Assembly: GCA_034509735.1 (NCBI GenBank)
Contig: JACGWO010000010.1
Location: 12,351,193-12,415,192 of the forward strand
DNA length: 64,000 nt
Origin: Sesamum alatum
Taxonomy: Eukaryota > Streptophyta > Magnoliopsida > Lamiales > Pedaliaceae
Direction of reading: 5' to 3'
Part shown: positions 1 through 11,362 of the stretch, in pieces
How the letters are laid out: every line of letters begins with the position of its first letter
How positions within the stretch are numbered: position 1 is the stretch's first letter
Made by a program: the position numbers and the translations under genes
Notes under the pieces: generated by a model
Seen by the model: the letters and a program-made list of their open reading frames with translations, nothing else
Database searches by the model: none
What the model was told of the DNA's origin: nothing

Positions 1-835
1 TAGATCTGGGTCTTGAAATTGCCCACTAATTGACAGACCTAACATGTTGTATCTAGGATTATGTTAAAGGGTGAAATAGCATTACTAGAAAAAAAATAAA
101 AAAACTCATTAACCCTCAAATTACTTCACTTGACATTTGGCCGCCAAAACAGTAGGTTTGATGACACTTGCAATATTTTTATCTTTAAAATTACATCTAG
201 TGCCATGCACAAACACAAGTTTATAAAAAATATTTAATCCAAAATTATTAACATTGATCTTATATGTGACGATCAATACTAATTTATTAACATCATAAGT
301 GTATAAAATTTGAAGTCAAGATTGATTTATTTTACTATAGAGGGTATTACAGTGAATATGTCATATTATAAAATAGTCAAGGGTATTTTTATCCATTTTT
401 ATTTAATTTAAAGTATTAAATCATTGATTAAGCTTGTTTCTGGATAATATAAACTAAAATACCATATTTTAATATAATCTAAAACTGAAATATGAGTTAT
501 TGACTAATAATTCTAATATATGATGAATTTTGAAATAAATACATTTTATGGAGTGGATTTTAAATTATAACAATAAAATTCATATGCATTATACTAAATA
601 TTCATTTAAGAACAAAATATCAAAACTTACTAAAATATTGCTTAATTTTTTTTTTAGGCAATATAAATAATATACCATATTTTGTTATTATATAAAATAA
701 AATAAAATATATATTGACTAATAATTCTAATATATAATAAATTTTAATATAAACTTAATATAGTATTGAAATGTACTAAAATATATAAAAATATTTATAA
801 ATAAAAAATAAAAAATAAAAATAATTGAAAAAAAG
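1..835. other. AT-rich intergenic spacer, no gene seen
   Basis: Very AT-rich sequence with scattered A and T runs and no open frame of coding character on either strand. The motif 'ctaataattctaatatat' occurs twice (about 505 and 718), suggesting a small local duplication. I recognise no element ends here. Confidence 0.7.
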
Positions 836-935
836 GTGTGCGGCTCGCGAACTCACGAACACATGTAATTGAGCTCGAGCCAAGCTTAGACTCGAGCCGG
901 CTCGCAAGCCGGCTCGGCTCAACTTGCACCTTTAC
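836..935. repeat. GC-rich GAGC/GGCTC palindromic block
   Basis: An isolated GC-rich island in AT-rich DNA, made of overlapping GAGCTCGAGC, GAGCCGGCTCG and AAGCCGGCTCGG modules that pair with themselves. Similar self-complementary blocks occur inside plant hAT-type MITEs. I cannot place inverted ends or a target duplication, so the element type is left open. Confidence 0.4.
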
Positions 936-1460
936 TTGAAATTGCTCACGAAATGCTATCAGACTGCATTTGAATTTGAGCAAAAAATTTGGGGTAAGTG
1001 TTTCATATGACTTCCCATATAATGAATTTGAAATTAATTATAACGCCATAAAATATAGTACAAAATAAAGTTCAATAATTTGAAATTTTCCGTGGAATGA
1101 ATTTCTCCAAATAAATTTAATAAAGTTCAAAGAAATTCGTTCATTCTCATTTATATTAAATGCTTATCTCTTTAATTAAAAATTCTAAGAATCTCAAAGT
1201 CCATATCGATCAAACCCCTAACCCAATAATCAGTTCATAGCCCCCCAAAAGAAGAAAAAAAATGTAGAAAATAAAAAAACCAGCACACCAGTTGATTGTT
1301 TACAAGCAAAATAAAAAGAAAAGTCAAAGTCCACTCCCTGGGGCCGAAGTCTATTTGCATGCGTGTATGAAAATGTTACATCTCTGATACTTTGGTGGGA
1401 GACTTTTGCTCAAATCAGAGCTGACGCATCAAACCAATTATTTTGAAAGTATAATATATT

Positions 1461-1828
1461 TATTGTATAATCAATTATTTTTTTAAACTGCATATTAATC
1501 GTATGACAAAAGTATTATATTAAGTCTGAGTTAAAAAAATTTTAATCTCAAATCAATTCTATATGTCTTGTGTCAGATAGAAAATTTGTGAAATGTATTT
1601 TCCCACATTGTAGTAAGGGAATAATTAGTGGCTCTAATAATAATCTTTCGATGTTGAAATTTGGAAAAATATTTCAAATAAAAAATATAAAATAAAGCAT
1701 TAGAGGTACCTAATTCTTGTACGTTAATAAGATATGAAATTGAACTGGATTGATCTAGTGTAAGTCAAATCAGGCATGATGTTGTTTATTTGTTGGGTCA
1801 TCTTTTAGTTTTTGAACAATCAAAATTA
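1461..1828. repeat. Direct duplication block A, copy 1 (carries an empty insertion site)
   Basis: About 370 bp that recurs, only slightly diverged, at 3976-4033 plus 5224-5541. Here the block is continuous, and AAAGTATTA is present once (1509-1517). In the second copy that 9-mer flanks a 1.19-kb transposon on both sides. This copy is therefore the pre-insertion (empty) allele in paralogous form. Confidence 0.85.
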
Positions 1829-2672
1829 GACCTGTCAATGGGCTAAAATTGTCCAGGCCCAAACCCTTTATCCTACATCAGGCCCAAACTCATACCTATT
1901 AAATTAAAAAAATTGAGTCTGGGTCAAGTATTATACCCAATATTACCCTATTATACCCAACCCTTCCAATACTCTTTTTCTCTCACTAAATCACAACCAC
2001 AATTTTTTCATCTCATTTCTCTCTCTTAACTCTCTCTCAAACTTTTCGTCACTCTCACTCACCTCTTTCTCTCTCTCACCTTCCATCAACTTTCTTTCTC
2101 TCTCTCAACCTTCTATCAACACCTCTGCTCTCTCTATTTTTTATGTTAAAAACAAACACACCATCGACGTTTCGATCTCCAAACCTACCACCACGTTCGC
2201 CGTCGTCGATATTTTCCGACAGAAGAAACCCACCACCTTGTCCGCCGCTGTCGATATTATCGGACAGAAGAAACCCACCACCACGTCTGCCGCCATCGCT
2301 GGTTGGCCGCCGCTTGACAAACACTCACCTATTTCAGCCACTTCTTTAATTCCCCTTCAACGAGTTTTTTGATATTACCAATTCTTAAGTTGGGGTTTTG
2401 TAAAACTGATTTTTTGGCTAGTTATATGCTTGGTTCATGGTGTTGCTTTTTGAGATTGCTGCTCTGACTTTTGATATGAATGAAAACTCTTTAATTCTTA
2501 TCAAAAAAGCCGATGAGTTGTGTAGTCTCGATTTTTTAATTTTTTTTAAAAAGTATTGGGCTGGGTCGGACCCCACCAGAAGATTGGGTCTGTTATATTG
2601 TCTTCGGGTCTAAAGACCCATTGGGTCTGTTATATTTTCTTCTACCCATTGGGTCTGTTATATTGTCTTCTA
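1829..2672. mobile_element. Sequence filling block A/B gap in copy 1, possibly a hAT-like remnant
   Basis: This stretch lies between duplication blocks A and B, and the second copy has unrelated sequence at the same place. It begins TAGACCTGTCAATGGGC, which resembles termini of plant hAT elements, and has GGGTCTGTTATATT repeated three times near its right end. A long CT-rich tract (1970-2140) precedes a small + strand frame (2143-2349, 68 codons) with an in-frame 45-bp duplication (SDRRNPPP twice). No transposase domain is visible. The hAT assignment rests on the terminus only. Confidence 0.3.
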
Positions 2673-3112
2673 GCCTAAATTAATTTTTCTCAATCTCCAT
2701 TAGAGTTTTATCATATCATTTAACTTGGTATATGTTTAACACCTAATAGAATACTAATTAAAAATATTAATGAAAACAACTTAATAATTTAGACTTTGTG
2801 TTAATTAAGGCTATAAATAGGTATTACAAAATATGTAAGAAATGTAAAACATGTCAAATTAATTTTAATTTTTATTTTGATAATATCATTATTCAATGTT
2901 TTAAGTTTGTATCATACTAATTACAAAATATATTAAATAATAATCAGATTAAGGATATTTATTTAGAGATCAAGTTATAAAGAAGTAAAACTTATTAAAA
3001 AATTACTATTAAATTAAGTTTAATTTTCTTTAGGTCAATATCCGTATATCGTGTACATAACACTTTGAACGCATTACATAAGACCAAGTCAAGTAATTTC
3101 ATATGCTAAAAT
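2673..3112. repeat. Direct duplication block B, copy 1
   Basis: About 440 bp matching 6570-7007 with few substitutions and small indels, in the same orientation as block A. Together A and B show that a segment of at least 0.8 kb was duplicated in direct orientation, with later insertions in each copy. No coding content is visible. Confidence 0.85.
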
Positions 3113-3975
3113 TGTTAGATTCGTATAAGCCCCGAGACGTTAAACGCAGTGAAAATTAAAAGTTTAATTACAAAAAATATTATAATTAGCGATCAAATCG
3201 CCCGTCTCGTTGCTATAACGATGTGGATCTCATGCATAAAAGAATGTCAATTGTATAGTTAAGAGAAAATAACCTTTTAGCACTCCGGTTGATGTTGACG
3301 ACTTGAACGTCTCAAGAACGGTTTCTTACCTTACAAACGGTGGAACGTTACAACGGAACCGTTTTCGTTGATTGTCCACGGTAGGAACACAAGTGTCTTC
3401 CCTCTAAAGTTAGTCCACACCACCTATGACGGAATCTCCTTTAACCTTATGCTAGTAGGCGTTAGAGGATTACGGTAGATCAACGATTGATCAACAGAGA
3501 AGACAAGAGAACTTGTTTCTCTTTGGAAAAGGGACGAGAGCAAGAATAAGAAAGCAAAGAGTTGTCTTGAATGGCAACCAAGGTCTCCTATTTATAGACC
3601 TTCCATTGAAGAAGCTAAGTTCAACTTGTCTTCTTCTTCTTGAAAAGAGAATTTTGATTCTTCTTCTTACAAAAGGACAAACTTGTTTTGTCATATTAAG
3701 AAGAGAAATTCAATTTTGCTTCTTCATCTTGCAAAGAGGAAGACAAGTTTGATTCTTCTTTTTATAATATAACAAACTTGTTTTGTCATATTAAGAAGAG
3801 AAGTGCAATTTTACTTCTTATTTCTTATAAAATGACAAACTTATTTTGTCATATTAAGAAGACAAGTTCGACTTTGCGTCTTCATCTTATGAAGACAAGT
3901 TCAACTTGCTTCTTCGTCTTCAAGAAAACAAATCCAACTTTGCTTCTTCATCTTTCAAGAAAACAAATCCAAATG
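3113..3975 (-). mobile_element. Probable solo LTR, minus orientation, at the duplication junction
   Basis: Starts TGTTAGATTCG on the + strand, so its minus strand ends ...CGAATCTAACA, a common LTR end. A minus-strand TATA box (TATAAATAGG, about 3590-3600) fits an LTR promoter reading toward 3113. The upstream half (3600-3970) is a degenerate repeat of AAGAAG/TTCTTC-rich units around ACAAACTTGTTTTGTCATATT. It sits exactly between the two duplicated segments. I cannot define its other end or a 5-bp target duplication, and there is no internal region. Alternative: part of a larger decayed LTR element. Confidence 0.45.
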
Positions 3976-4033
3976 TATTGTATAATCAATTATTCTTTTT
4001 AAACTGCATATCAATCATATGACAAAAGTATTA
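3976..4033. repeat. Duplication block A, copy 2, left part
   Basis: Matches 1461-1517 and ends with AAAGTATTA (4025-4033), the left target-site duplication of the following transposon. Confidence 0.85.
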
Positions 4034-4309
4034 AGGATAATTTTATTTTTGATACCCCAGGTATGGCCTTATTTCACCTTTGGTACCTCCTGTTTCCATG
4101 TCATCAATGTTGATACCCAATGTTTTCGTTTTTCATCAAGCTGAGTACCAACCGTTAGTTGACCATCAGAGTTAACGGTCAAACTCATTTTGGAGGAAAA
4201 ATTGGCAATTCCAAGACTATTTAAGAACATGTTTGGCGATCATTTAATACACCACAAAAACTAGAGTTGAAATAGTAAATTGAGAATATTTTGGCAAAAA
4301 ACGAGGGGG

Positions 4310-4780
4310 ATGAGGAGAAATCAGTTTCAATCTTACTCAAATACGAGTGCGGGTTCGTCTAATGAGAACATTTATGTGGAAAAAATGAATTGTGAGTGTG
4401 AAATTGAGCTACCATTGAAGACTTCTTGGACCAAAATAAATTCAGGAAGAAGGTTTTAGGCATGTCCTAATTACGGGATAAATTTATCTTTTATTCTTAT
4501 TTATTTTGTGTTTTTTGATTATTTACCATTAATTCTTGCTTTTATTTTTTTGGTCATAGAAAAGAGAATATTGTGGAGTTTTTAGATGTTTTGATTCGAA
4601 AATGAGCCCAAGATCGAAGCAACTCATTCTTGGTTAGTTAAGAAAAATCAACCATCTTGAAGACAAAATAAATGAGAACAAAGCCAAGGACGAAAGCTTG
4701 GAAGTTGAATTGAAGAAGTGCAAAACCAAAGGAAAAGTGTTTGAAAATGAAGTTCATAATTTGAGAAAGATAAATTTACT
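4310..4780 (+). pseudogene. GRF-type zinc-finger plus coiled-coil gene fragment inside foldback element
   Basis: From the ATG at 4310 the + strand encodes a serine/asparagine-rich start, then CECEIELPLKTSWTKINSG followed by RRF, a stop, and ACPNYG. This matches the plant GRF zinc finger (Cys-x-Cys, TSWT, N-x-GRRF, CPNY). After an AT-rich gap that may be an intron, frames around 4640-4780 encode a heptad-rich stretch (HLEDKINENKAKDESLEVEL and onward) with the look of a coiled coil. Small GRF plus coiled-coil genes are common passengers of plant MULE-like elements. The in-frame stop after GRRF shows this copy is dead. No function is claimed. Confidence 0.6.
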
Positions 4781-4842
4781 CCGTAATTAAGACATGCCCA
4801 AAACCTTTTTCCCGGATTTATTTTGGTCCAAAAAGTCTTCAA
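4648..4842 (-). pseudogene. Second, inverted GRF zinc-finger fragment in the right arm
   Basis: The right inverted arm, read on the minus strand, encodes MKTFWTKINPGKRFWACLNY, clearly the same GRF segment as at about 4430-4480 on the + strand but with Lys for Arg and Leu for Pro. The two copies face each other, so the arms include coding sequence, not only terminal sequence. It runs into sequence opposite the coiled-coil segment and has no complete finger. Confidence 0.55.
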
Positions 4843-5223
4843 TGGTAGCTCAATTCCACACTCACAATATATTTTTCCACATAAATGTTCTCATTAGACG
4901 AACCCGTACTCGTAGTTGAGTAAGGTTGAAACTGATTTCTCCTCATCTATCTCGTTTTTTGCCAAAATATTCTCAATTTTACTATTTCAACTTTAGTTTT
5001 TGTGGTGTATTAAATGGTAGCCAAACATGTCTTTAAATAGGTTTCGAACCGCCAATTTTCCCTCGAAAATGAGTTTGACCGTTAACTCTGACGGTCAACT
5101 AACGACTGGTACTCAGCTCGATGAAAAACAGAAACGTTGGGTATCAACATTGAAGATATGGAAACAGACGATACCAAAGGTGAAATAAGGTCATACCTAA
5201 AGTACCAAAAATGAAATTATCCC

Positions 5224-5541
5224 AAAGTATTACATTAAGTCTGAATTAAAAAAATTTCGATCTCAAATCAATTCTATATGTCGTGTGTCAGATAGAAAAT
5301 TTGTGAAATGTATTTTCCCACATTGTAGTAAGGGAATAATTAGTGGCTCTAATAATAATCTTTCGATGTCGAAATTTGGAAAAGCATTCCAAATATAGAA
5401 TATGAAATAGAGCATCAGGGGTACATGATTCTTGTACATTGATAAGATATGAAATTGAACTAGATTGATCTAGTTGTAAGTCAAATCAGGCATGATGTTG
5501 TTTATTTGTTGGGTCTTCTTTCAGTTTTTGAACAGTCAAAT
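5224..5541. repeat. Duplication block A, copy 2, right part
   Basis: Begins with the right target duplication AAAGTATTA (5224-5232) and matches 1509-1828. Similarity to copy 1 stops abruptly at about 5541. Confidence 0.85.
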
Positions 5542-6569
5542 GAGTCTTAATTTGGAGTATCCTATACTCTCTTGACTTGGAGGTTGTCTTAGTCTTCCAC
5601 AAAATATTTCTTATACATATATTTATATATACTAGCAAGGTGTATGCGCATTGCGCGTGAACAATTAACATTTATTTTTTTTAAAGAATTGTTATAAATA
5701 ATTTACAAATTTTTAATTGTTGTGCACAATATAATTCATAATAATTATTTATTTAAGTACTAATATAATAGTTATTACATGGTTTATAAATAATAGTAGT
5801 TTATTAATTTTTTTTTATGAAATGTCCTTAATGAATACATAGTTTCCTGACAAAAAATTGTGAGTTTTGTTGATTCTATTATCTTTTTGTATTTCTCTTG
5901 ACTTTTTTATTTTCGTGTAACTAAGTCAATTATTTTCGCGGTATTATTGATATATATAATTCTAATTTTAATTTTGTATGAAAAGTTTTAAGAAAAATAT
6001 ATTGTTCGATTGTGTAGGTTATAGTAAATTATATATACATTTTTCTATAAAACTTACCATCTTTTTTTTTTTTTGTTTTTTTTTGGCTAATTACTTCTCT
6101 ATTGGTAGATAAATTCATATTGTTGTTTACATATTTGAAGTCAATTTAATAATTTATTAAACTAAAGTTCAAACCACTAATATTGTCTTAATTTCAATCT
6201 ATTCAAGTAATTGACATTAAAATTAATAAATCAGAAAAACTTTCCTTCGTGGTTTTTTCTAAATTGACTTTCATTCTTGGTTTTTTCTAAATTTTTACTT
6301 CAATTTGACTCAATTTAATTAATTAATTTATTAAATATTTAAGAGTTCAATTATTGGTCTAATTACACTATCGATAAGGACTCCTTGATATTGTTTATGG
6401 CCTTGTAAAATTGTATCAATATTGTATTTGTAATAAGATTAGTTTAGTCATCAGAAAAATTTAAAACCTAGAAACATTTAAAGTTTACTCATATTTTATG
6501 ATATTTTATTTTAGAATTAAAATTTTATTCAATGAAAGATATGTAACATATATATAATCTACTCTAGTC
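5542..6569. other. AT-rich spacer between duplication blocks A and B in copy 2
   Basis: About 1 kb of AT-rich DNA with T runs (6061-6085) and no recognisable gene or element end. It occupies the place held by the hAT-like sequence in the first copy, so it may be the ancestral spacer or an independent insertion. Confidence 0.6.
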
Positions 6570-7007
6570 TAAATTAATTTGTCTCAATCTCCATTAGAGT
6601 TCTATCATATCATTTAACTTGGTATATGTTTAACACCTGATAAAATACTAACTAAAAATATTAATGAAAACAACTCAATAATTTATACTCTGTGTTAATA
6701 AAGGTTATAATAGGTATTACAAAATATGTAAAAAACGTAAAACATGACAAGTTTAATTTAAATTTTTATTTTGATAATATCATTATTCAATGTTTTAAGT
6801 TTGTATCATATTAATTACAAAATATATTAAATAATAATCATATTAAGGATATTTATTTAGAGATCAAATTATAAAGAAGTAAAAACTTATTAAAAAATTA
6901 CTATTAAATTAAGTTTAATTTTTTTTGGACAATATCTGTATATCGTGTACATAACACTTTAAATGCATTACATATAACCAAGTCGAGTAATTTCATATGC
7001 TAAAATA
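6570..7007. repeat. Direct duplication block B, copy 2
   Basis: Matches 2673-3112 in the same orientation. It ends in CATATGCTAAAAT and runs into an (AT)n tract at about 7011-7027. Confidence 0.85.
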
Positions 7008-7140
7008 TGATATATATATATATATATTATTATATGCAAGTTTTTAATCATTAATAATAGTAATTCATTTCTTAATTAGGTAATATTCATAGTCAATCAA
7101 GACCAAGAAAATAAAAGATAAACTACCAATATTTAATAAA

Positions 7141-7930
7141 AGGGTAAACATCATTTTTGGTCCCTAAACTATGCCACTTATCCACTTTTGGTCCCTCATG
7201 TATCATACTCATCAGATTTGGTCCCTCAACTTTAATAATTTCATTAGATTTGGTCCCTTCGTTAACTTTTCTGTGATTTAAGTTTTTATTAACCCGAAAA
7301 TTACTTATTGTCTTTCCCTCTGAAGTATGTGTTATATCCCTAAATCAGCCACTTCAAATCACAAAAGGGCTCAAAACCCTTTCTCTGCTGCGCCGGCGAT
7401 TTCAGAAGCAGACTATTTTTTATGTATTTAATGAATGACTTATGTATTGTTTATGACTTTTATGACATTGTTTGGTATTTCTATGATTTGTGTATTTTTG
7501 TTGAGTTTTTGAGAATTAGTCTTGTGGAGTTTTTATGATTTTTGTATTCGATGTTGTTTGGGGCTAATACAGGACTTTAGAAACGTTTTGAAAAATTTGA
7601 GAGGCTTAAAAGTCGAAAAAAAATTTGGGGCTGCTACACAGAAGTGAAATAAGTAAACTTTCGAGTTAAAATGTTTTTAAGACATAAACTTGCCCCAGTG
7701 GTAGTAGGTTGGTTTTTTTAAAATGTGACTCAAGTTCAAATTCTATTGGTCACAAATTTATTTTTTTTATTTTTTATTTTAAAGTCCGGTAGTTTTAACA
7801 GAAAAGTTAACGGAGGGACAAAATCTGATGAAATTATTAAAGTTGAGGGACCAAATCTGATAAGTAGGATACATGAGGAACCAAAAGTGGATAAATAACA
7901 TAGTTTAGGGACCAAAAATGATGTTTATCC
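7141..7930. mobile_element. MULE-like MITE, about 135-bp TIRs, TSD TTTAATAAA
   Basis: Left arm 7141-7275 and right arm about 7795-7930 are inverted copies containing ATCATTTTTGGTCCCTAAAC, TTGGTCCCTCA and GATTTGGTCCCT modules. Ends are AGGGTAAACATC and its partner GGATAAACATC. TTTAATAAA flanks both sides (7132-7140, 7931-7939). There is no transposase: the interior holds a short GC-rich stretch (7380-7400) and a long T/A tract. It is non-autonomous. Confidence 0.88.
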
Positions 7931-7939
7931 TTTAATAAA

Positions 7940-9203
7940 ACTATGTTTACGTAAACGGAATAATTTTGTTTATCAAGGCTACCACAAAATTAAAATATTA
8001 TAACAAAAATAATATTATAGAAAAATGTATAAATATAGGAGTATTCTATTAATCACAACCCTCAAGTTTTTATCTTAATATGAAAATTTACAATGTATAG
8101 TTAAGTACAATCATTTTAAAAATAAGTTTGGAACCTTATTTTTGTATATTACATCAAGTTTTTTATAATTTTTTTTCATGGGCATATGTATCCTTTAAAT
8201 TCCACCCTTAATTCTTATGTTAGTATTTTATGTTTCCAGAGATATAATTCAAAACATAGTTATAAAACTATATTAAATTCCTTTAACCAACATAATAATA
8301 AGTAAATAAGTATTACATAATAATTTAGAAAAAAAATCTATCTATGTGTTTTTTCTCTGATAATTTCAATAATAGAAACATGTTAAAATCAAATTACAAT
8401 TATACGAGAAGGAAAGTTTATTATTTACCCTATTAGAAAGAGTCAACAACAAATTATTAATTATTTTGGCCTTCTGTTCTTTTTATATATTTTCCAGACA
8501 TATATATATATATATATATATAATTTGATAGCCTAATCAAGACAAATTATGAAAAGGAAATGTCATAGTATAAAACAATTACCTTTTATAACTTTTCTAT
8601 CTTTTTCTAAATCTAATATTTAGAAGCTAAAATTTTAAAAAAAAAAAGCTTAAAAATTAATTATTCTATCAGGCCGGTTAATATGAATATGTACTATTAC
8701 AAACTTAAGTTTGTCTTACAATAGTTATAAAATTATTCAAGTAAATAAATATATCATGATCAATTGATTGGTTAAATGGAATTGAAAAAGGTGTATATCC
8801 AAATAATATTATAATTTAATAATTATTTATTTAATCATTAATTCCTTTTGATCTAGTAATGGAGTCATCTAGAGTTAAGATTTTATTCTTTTTCTTTATT
8901 TTTCCTATAAATTAATCTTAATTGATACTTTAGAAGTATAACTGGTGTATAATTATTTATTATTGTAAAAACTTGTAAAAGCATCACTTCATATATTAAA
9001 AAAATGTTAACATTAAACAATTATAATATCTCAAGGGAAGTAGTTTATATGTCTAACACCTATGGTTAAAAAGTCCTTGAACTCTAGTTTTATATGGATT
9101 GGTTTTATTTAAAATCTAATGTAATCAAAATGTTATGATAGAAAAATAAAACACATTGACAATTTTAATAGAAGAATAAGAACACAGAAAGGACACTTGG
9201 CAT
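7940..9203. other. AT-rich spacer with (AT)n microsatellite
   Basis: No coding frames or element ends recognised. An (AT)n microsatellite of about 23 bp lies at 8500-8522. Confidence 0.7.
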
Positions 9204-9212
9204 TATATTTAA

Positions 9213-10194
9213 GAGTTAAATGCAGACACCCCCCAACGTATGGGGTCATTTGCACTTTGCCCCCCAATCGTTCTTTTTTTACACTTTATCCCCAACCTTT
9301 CATTTTATTGCACTTTGCACTTTTTGGGAATAATAGTGGAATAGTTTGGGGAATAATTTTGGATTGGATAAAATTATAAGGGTTAAATGCAGGCACCCTG
9401 CCAACGTATAGGGACAATTGCACTTTGCCCCCAAACCTTAAACAAACAAATAATTTAAAGAAAAGAGAAAAATTACAAATAATAGAGAAAAAATGGAGGA
9501 AAATTAAAGGGAATTTTTGGTAATTTTTCCAACAATGATGAGGCATTTGTAATTATGTTAAACCTCAGGAGAGATGGTTGTAATTTACCCAAAATAAAAA
9601 CTTCTTCTCACTTCGAATATTTTGGCAGTGAACTTTGCGTGTATTACAAGTACTCAACTTGTTAATTTTGAATCCCAAATAAACAACTTCACATCACATA
9701 TTTGGGTAAAATACATACATTACATGCATAAAAGAGACGAAATTGAATCCAAAAAAGAAAGAAAAAAGAAAAAAAAAATTGTGTGTATTTTGCCGGCGCC
9801 ACTATCAGGCAGATGTGTGTATTTCTACCAGCACCAACATTATATTTTGGTTTTATGATGTGAAGTTGTTTATCTGTAGATCGGCCTTTGAATTTTTTGA
9901 AATTTTTCTCATGTTTTTCCGTTTCTTATAAATTTATTTATTTATTTAAAAAGAAAGGTTGGGGGGGGGGGGGGGGGGAATGCAACAGACCCAATATGTT
10001 AGGGGGTGTCTGCATCTAACCCTTATAATTTTACCCAACCCAAAATGTTTTATCGAAATATTCTATTATTATTCCCGAAAAGTGGAAAGTACAACAAAAT
10101 GAAAGGTTGGGGGCAAACTGTAAAAAAAAAAAAAAAAACAGTTTGGGGGCAAAGGGCAAATGACCCCATATGTTGGGGTGTTTGAATTTAACCC
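9213..10194. mobile_element. Foldback MITE whose arms each carry two copies of the terminal motif
   Basis: Inverted arms run from 9213 to about 9440 and from about 9980 to 10194. Each contains the module GTTAAATGCAGACACC...AACGTATGGGG twice (9213 and 9379 on the left, mirrored at about 10000 and 10150 on the right), separated by a shared GGGAATAATA...AAAATTATAAG spacer. Flanks are TATATTTAA (9204-9212) and TATATTTTA (10195-10203), an 8 of 9 match, consistent with a MULE-type 9-bp duplication. The interior has an 18-G homopolymer (about 9961-9978). No transposase. Confidence 0.8.
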
Positions 10195-10397
10195 TATATT
10201 TTAAACTATGTCATTTTTTAAAAGAAAGCCCAAGGTTCTCTCCTTTTTTATTATTTAGTACATAATAATTATTATATTATTAGTTATTAGGAAAAACTAT
10301 TTCAAGAATTTTTTTGAATATTTCATAAGCCTTGTGACATAGATATAAATATACTCTTATAGATAATATAAATATCTTGTTACGTACAAATTTGTAT

Positions 10398-10556
10398 TTC
10401 ATGCAATTGACCTCATACGTTAGGGGGTGTCTGCATCTAACCCTTATAATTTTACCCAACCCAAAATTTATTCTTCAAAATATTCTATTATTATTCCCGA
10501 AAAGTGAAAAGTACAACAAAATAAAAAGTTGGGACGCAAACTGTAAAAGTTGTATG
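10398..10556. mobile_element. Partial arm of the same foldback family
   Basis: Repeats the right-arm sequence of the 9213-10194 element: TAGGGGGTGTCTGCATCTAA, then CCCTTATAATTTTACCC, then ATTCCCGAAAAGTG, then GTACAACAAAAT. It is a single arm with no partner and no clear target duplication, so it is a fragment or a local duplication. Confidence 0.7.
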
Positions 10557-11353
10557 TGATCAAATGATTAAAAATACTTTTAAATTACAATTTTCTTAAG
10601 CGCCAACTAATGAGTATTAAAAATCAAATGATTAATTTTAGTTAAGAAATTTCACTTCATTAATATCAATTTTTCTTCTATGTATTATTAGACTTTTGAT
10701 TTTCTATTTTTTTAAAAGGAGGAAGGTATTTACTTTTTGGATTTCACCCTTATAAAATTTTAGGTTTCATAATTAATTCTCTTCATGACACTTATCTTTC
10801 ATATCTATATTTCATGTGAAAATATTAATACTTAATCTTTGTGATTTGCTCTTTTGGATTGTGTTGAAATTTTAGATCTTATCTTGTTAATTTTCATCCA
10901 CATATTAATTTCTTTGACTTAAAGTATGATGTTAATATTTTTATTTTATTTTTTAATTCTTATGCCGACTATCTTAAGATTTATTTATAATATAATTCTC
11001 TAGTAATTAATAAAATTGTGGAAAAATGCTTTAAATTGGTTAATAGTGCTTTGTGGAATGAATTGAACTGATATTAATTAGTTTTTTTAAAGTAATTTTA
11101 TTTAATTGAGAGGTCAAGTAAGAATTTACTATTATAGAAATTAAATTATATATTGCTAGAAAAAATATTTGGTAGAATTTAAATACATAGACCAAACACT
11201 TTAATACATTATAGATTCTGCAGCTTAATTAATGGTCTCATTCCATTAATTAGACATCAATAATATTATCTACTACGATACCAAATTATGTTCATTGTAA
11301 TTTTTATGAGGTTATTTTAGCCATTACAAAAAGTTAAGAAATATAAAAGCATC
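10557..11353. other. AT-rich spacer
   Basis: Nothing recognisable on either strand. Confidence 0.65.
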
Positions 11354-11362
11354 CCAATTTAA

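Larger units (their letters stand above)
4034..5223. mobile_element. MULE-like foldback element, about 455-bp inverted arms, 9-bp TSD
   Basis: Long terminal inverted repeats: left arm 4034 to about 4490, right arm about 4765-5223, beginning (A/G)GGATAATTT and reading GATACC/GGTACC shortly inside. The element is flanked by AAAGTATTA at 4025-4033 and 5224-5232. A 9-bp target duplication with long TIRs is diagnostic of Mutator-like elements. The paralogous block at 1461-1828 shows the same site unoccupied. The interior carries fragments of a GRF zinc-finger gene, and there is no transposase, so the element is non-autonomous. Confidence 0.9.

Noticed and set aside
7676..7775. tRNA-like CAGTGGTAGTAGGTTGG...CAAGTTCAAATTC boxes
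   Set aside because: A- and B-box resemblance only. No cloverleaf or acceptor stem can be folded by eye, and it lies inside a MITE.
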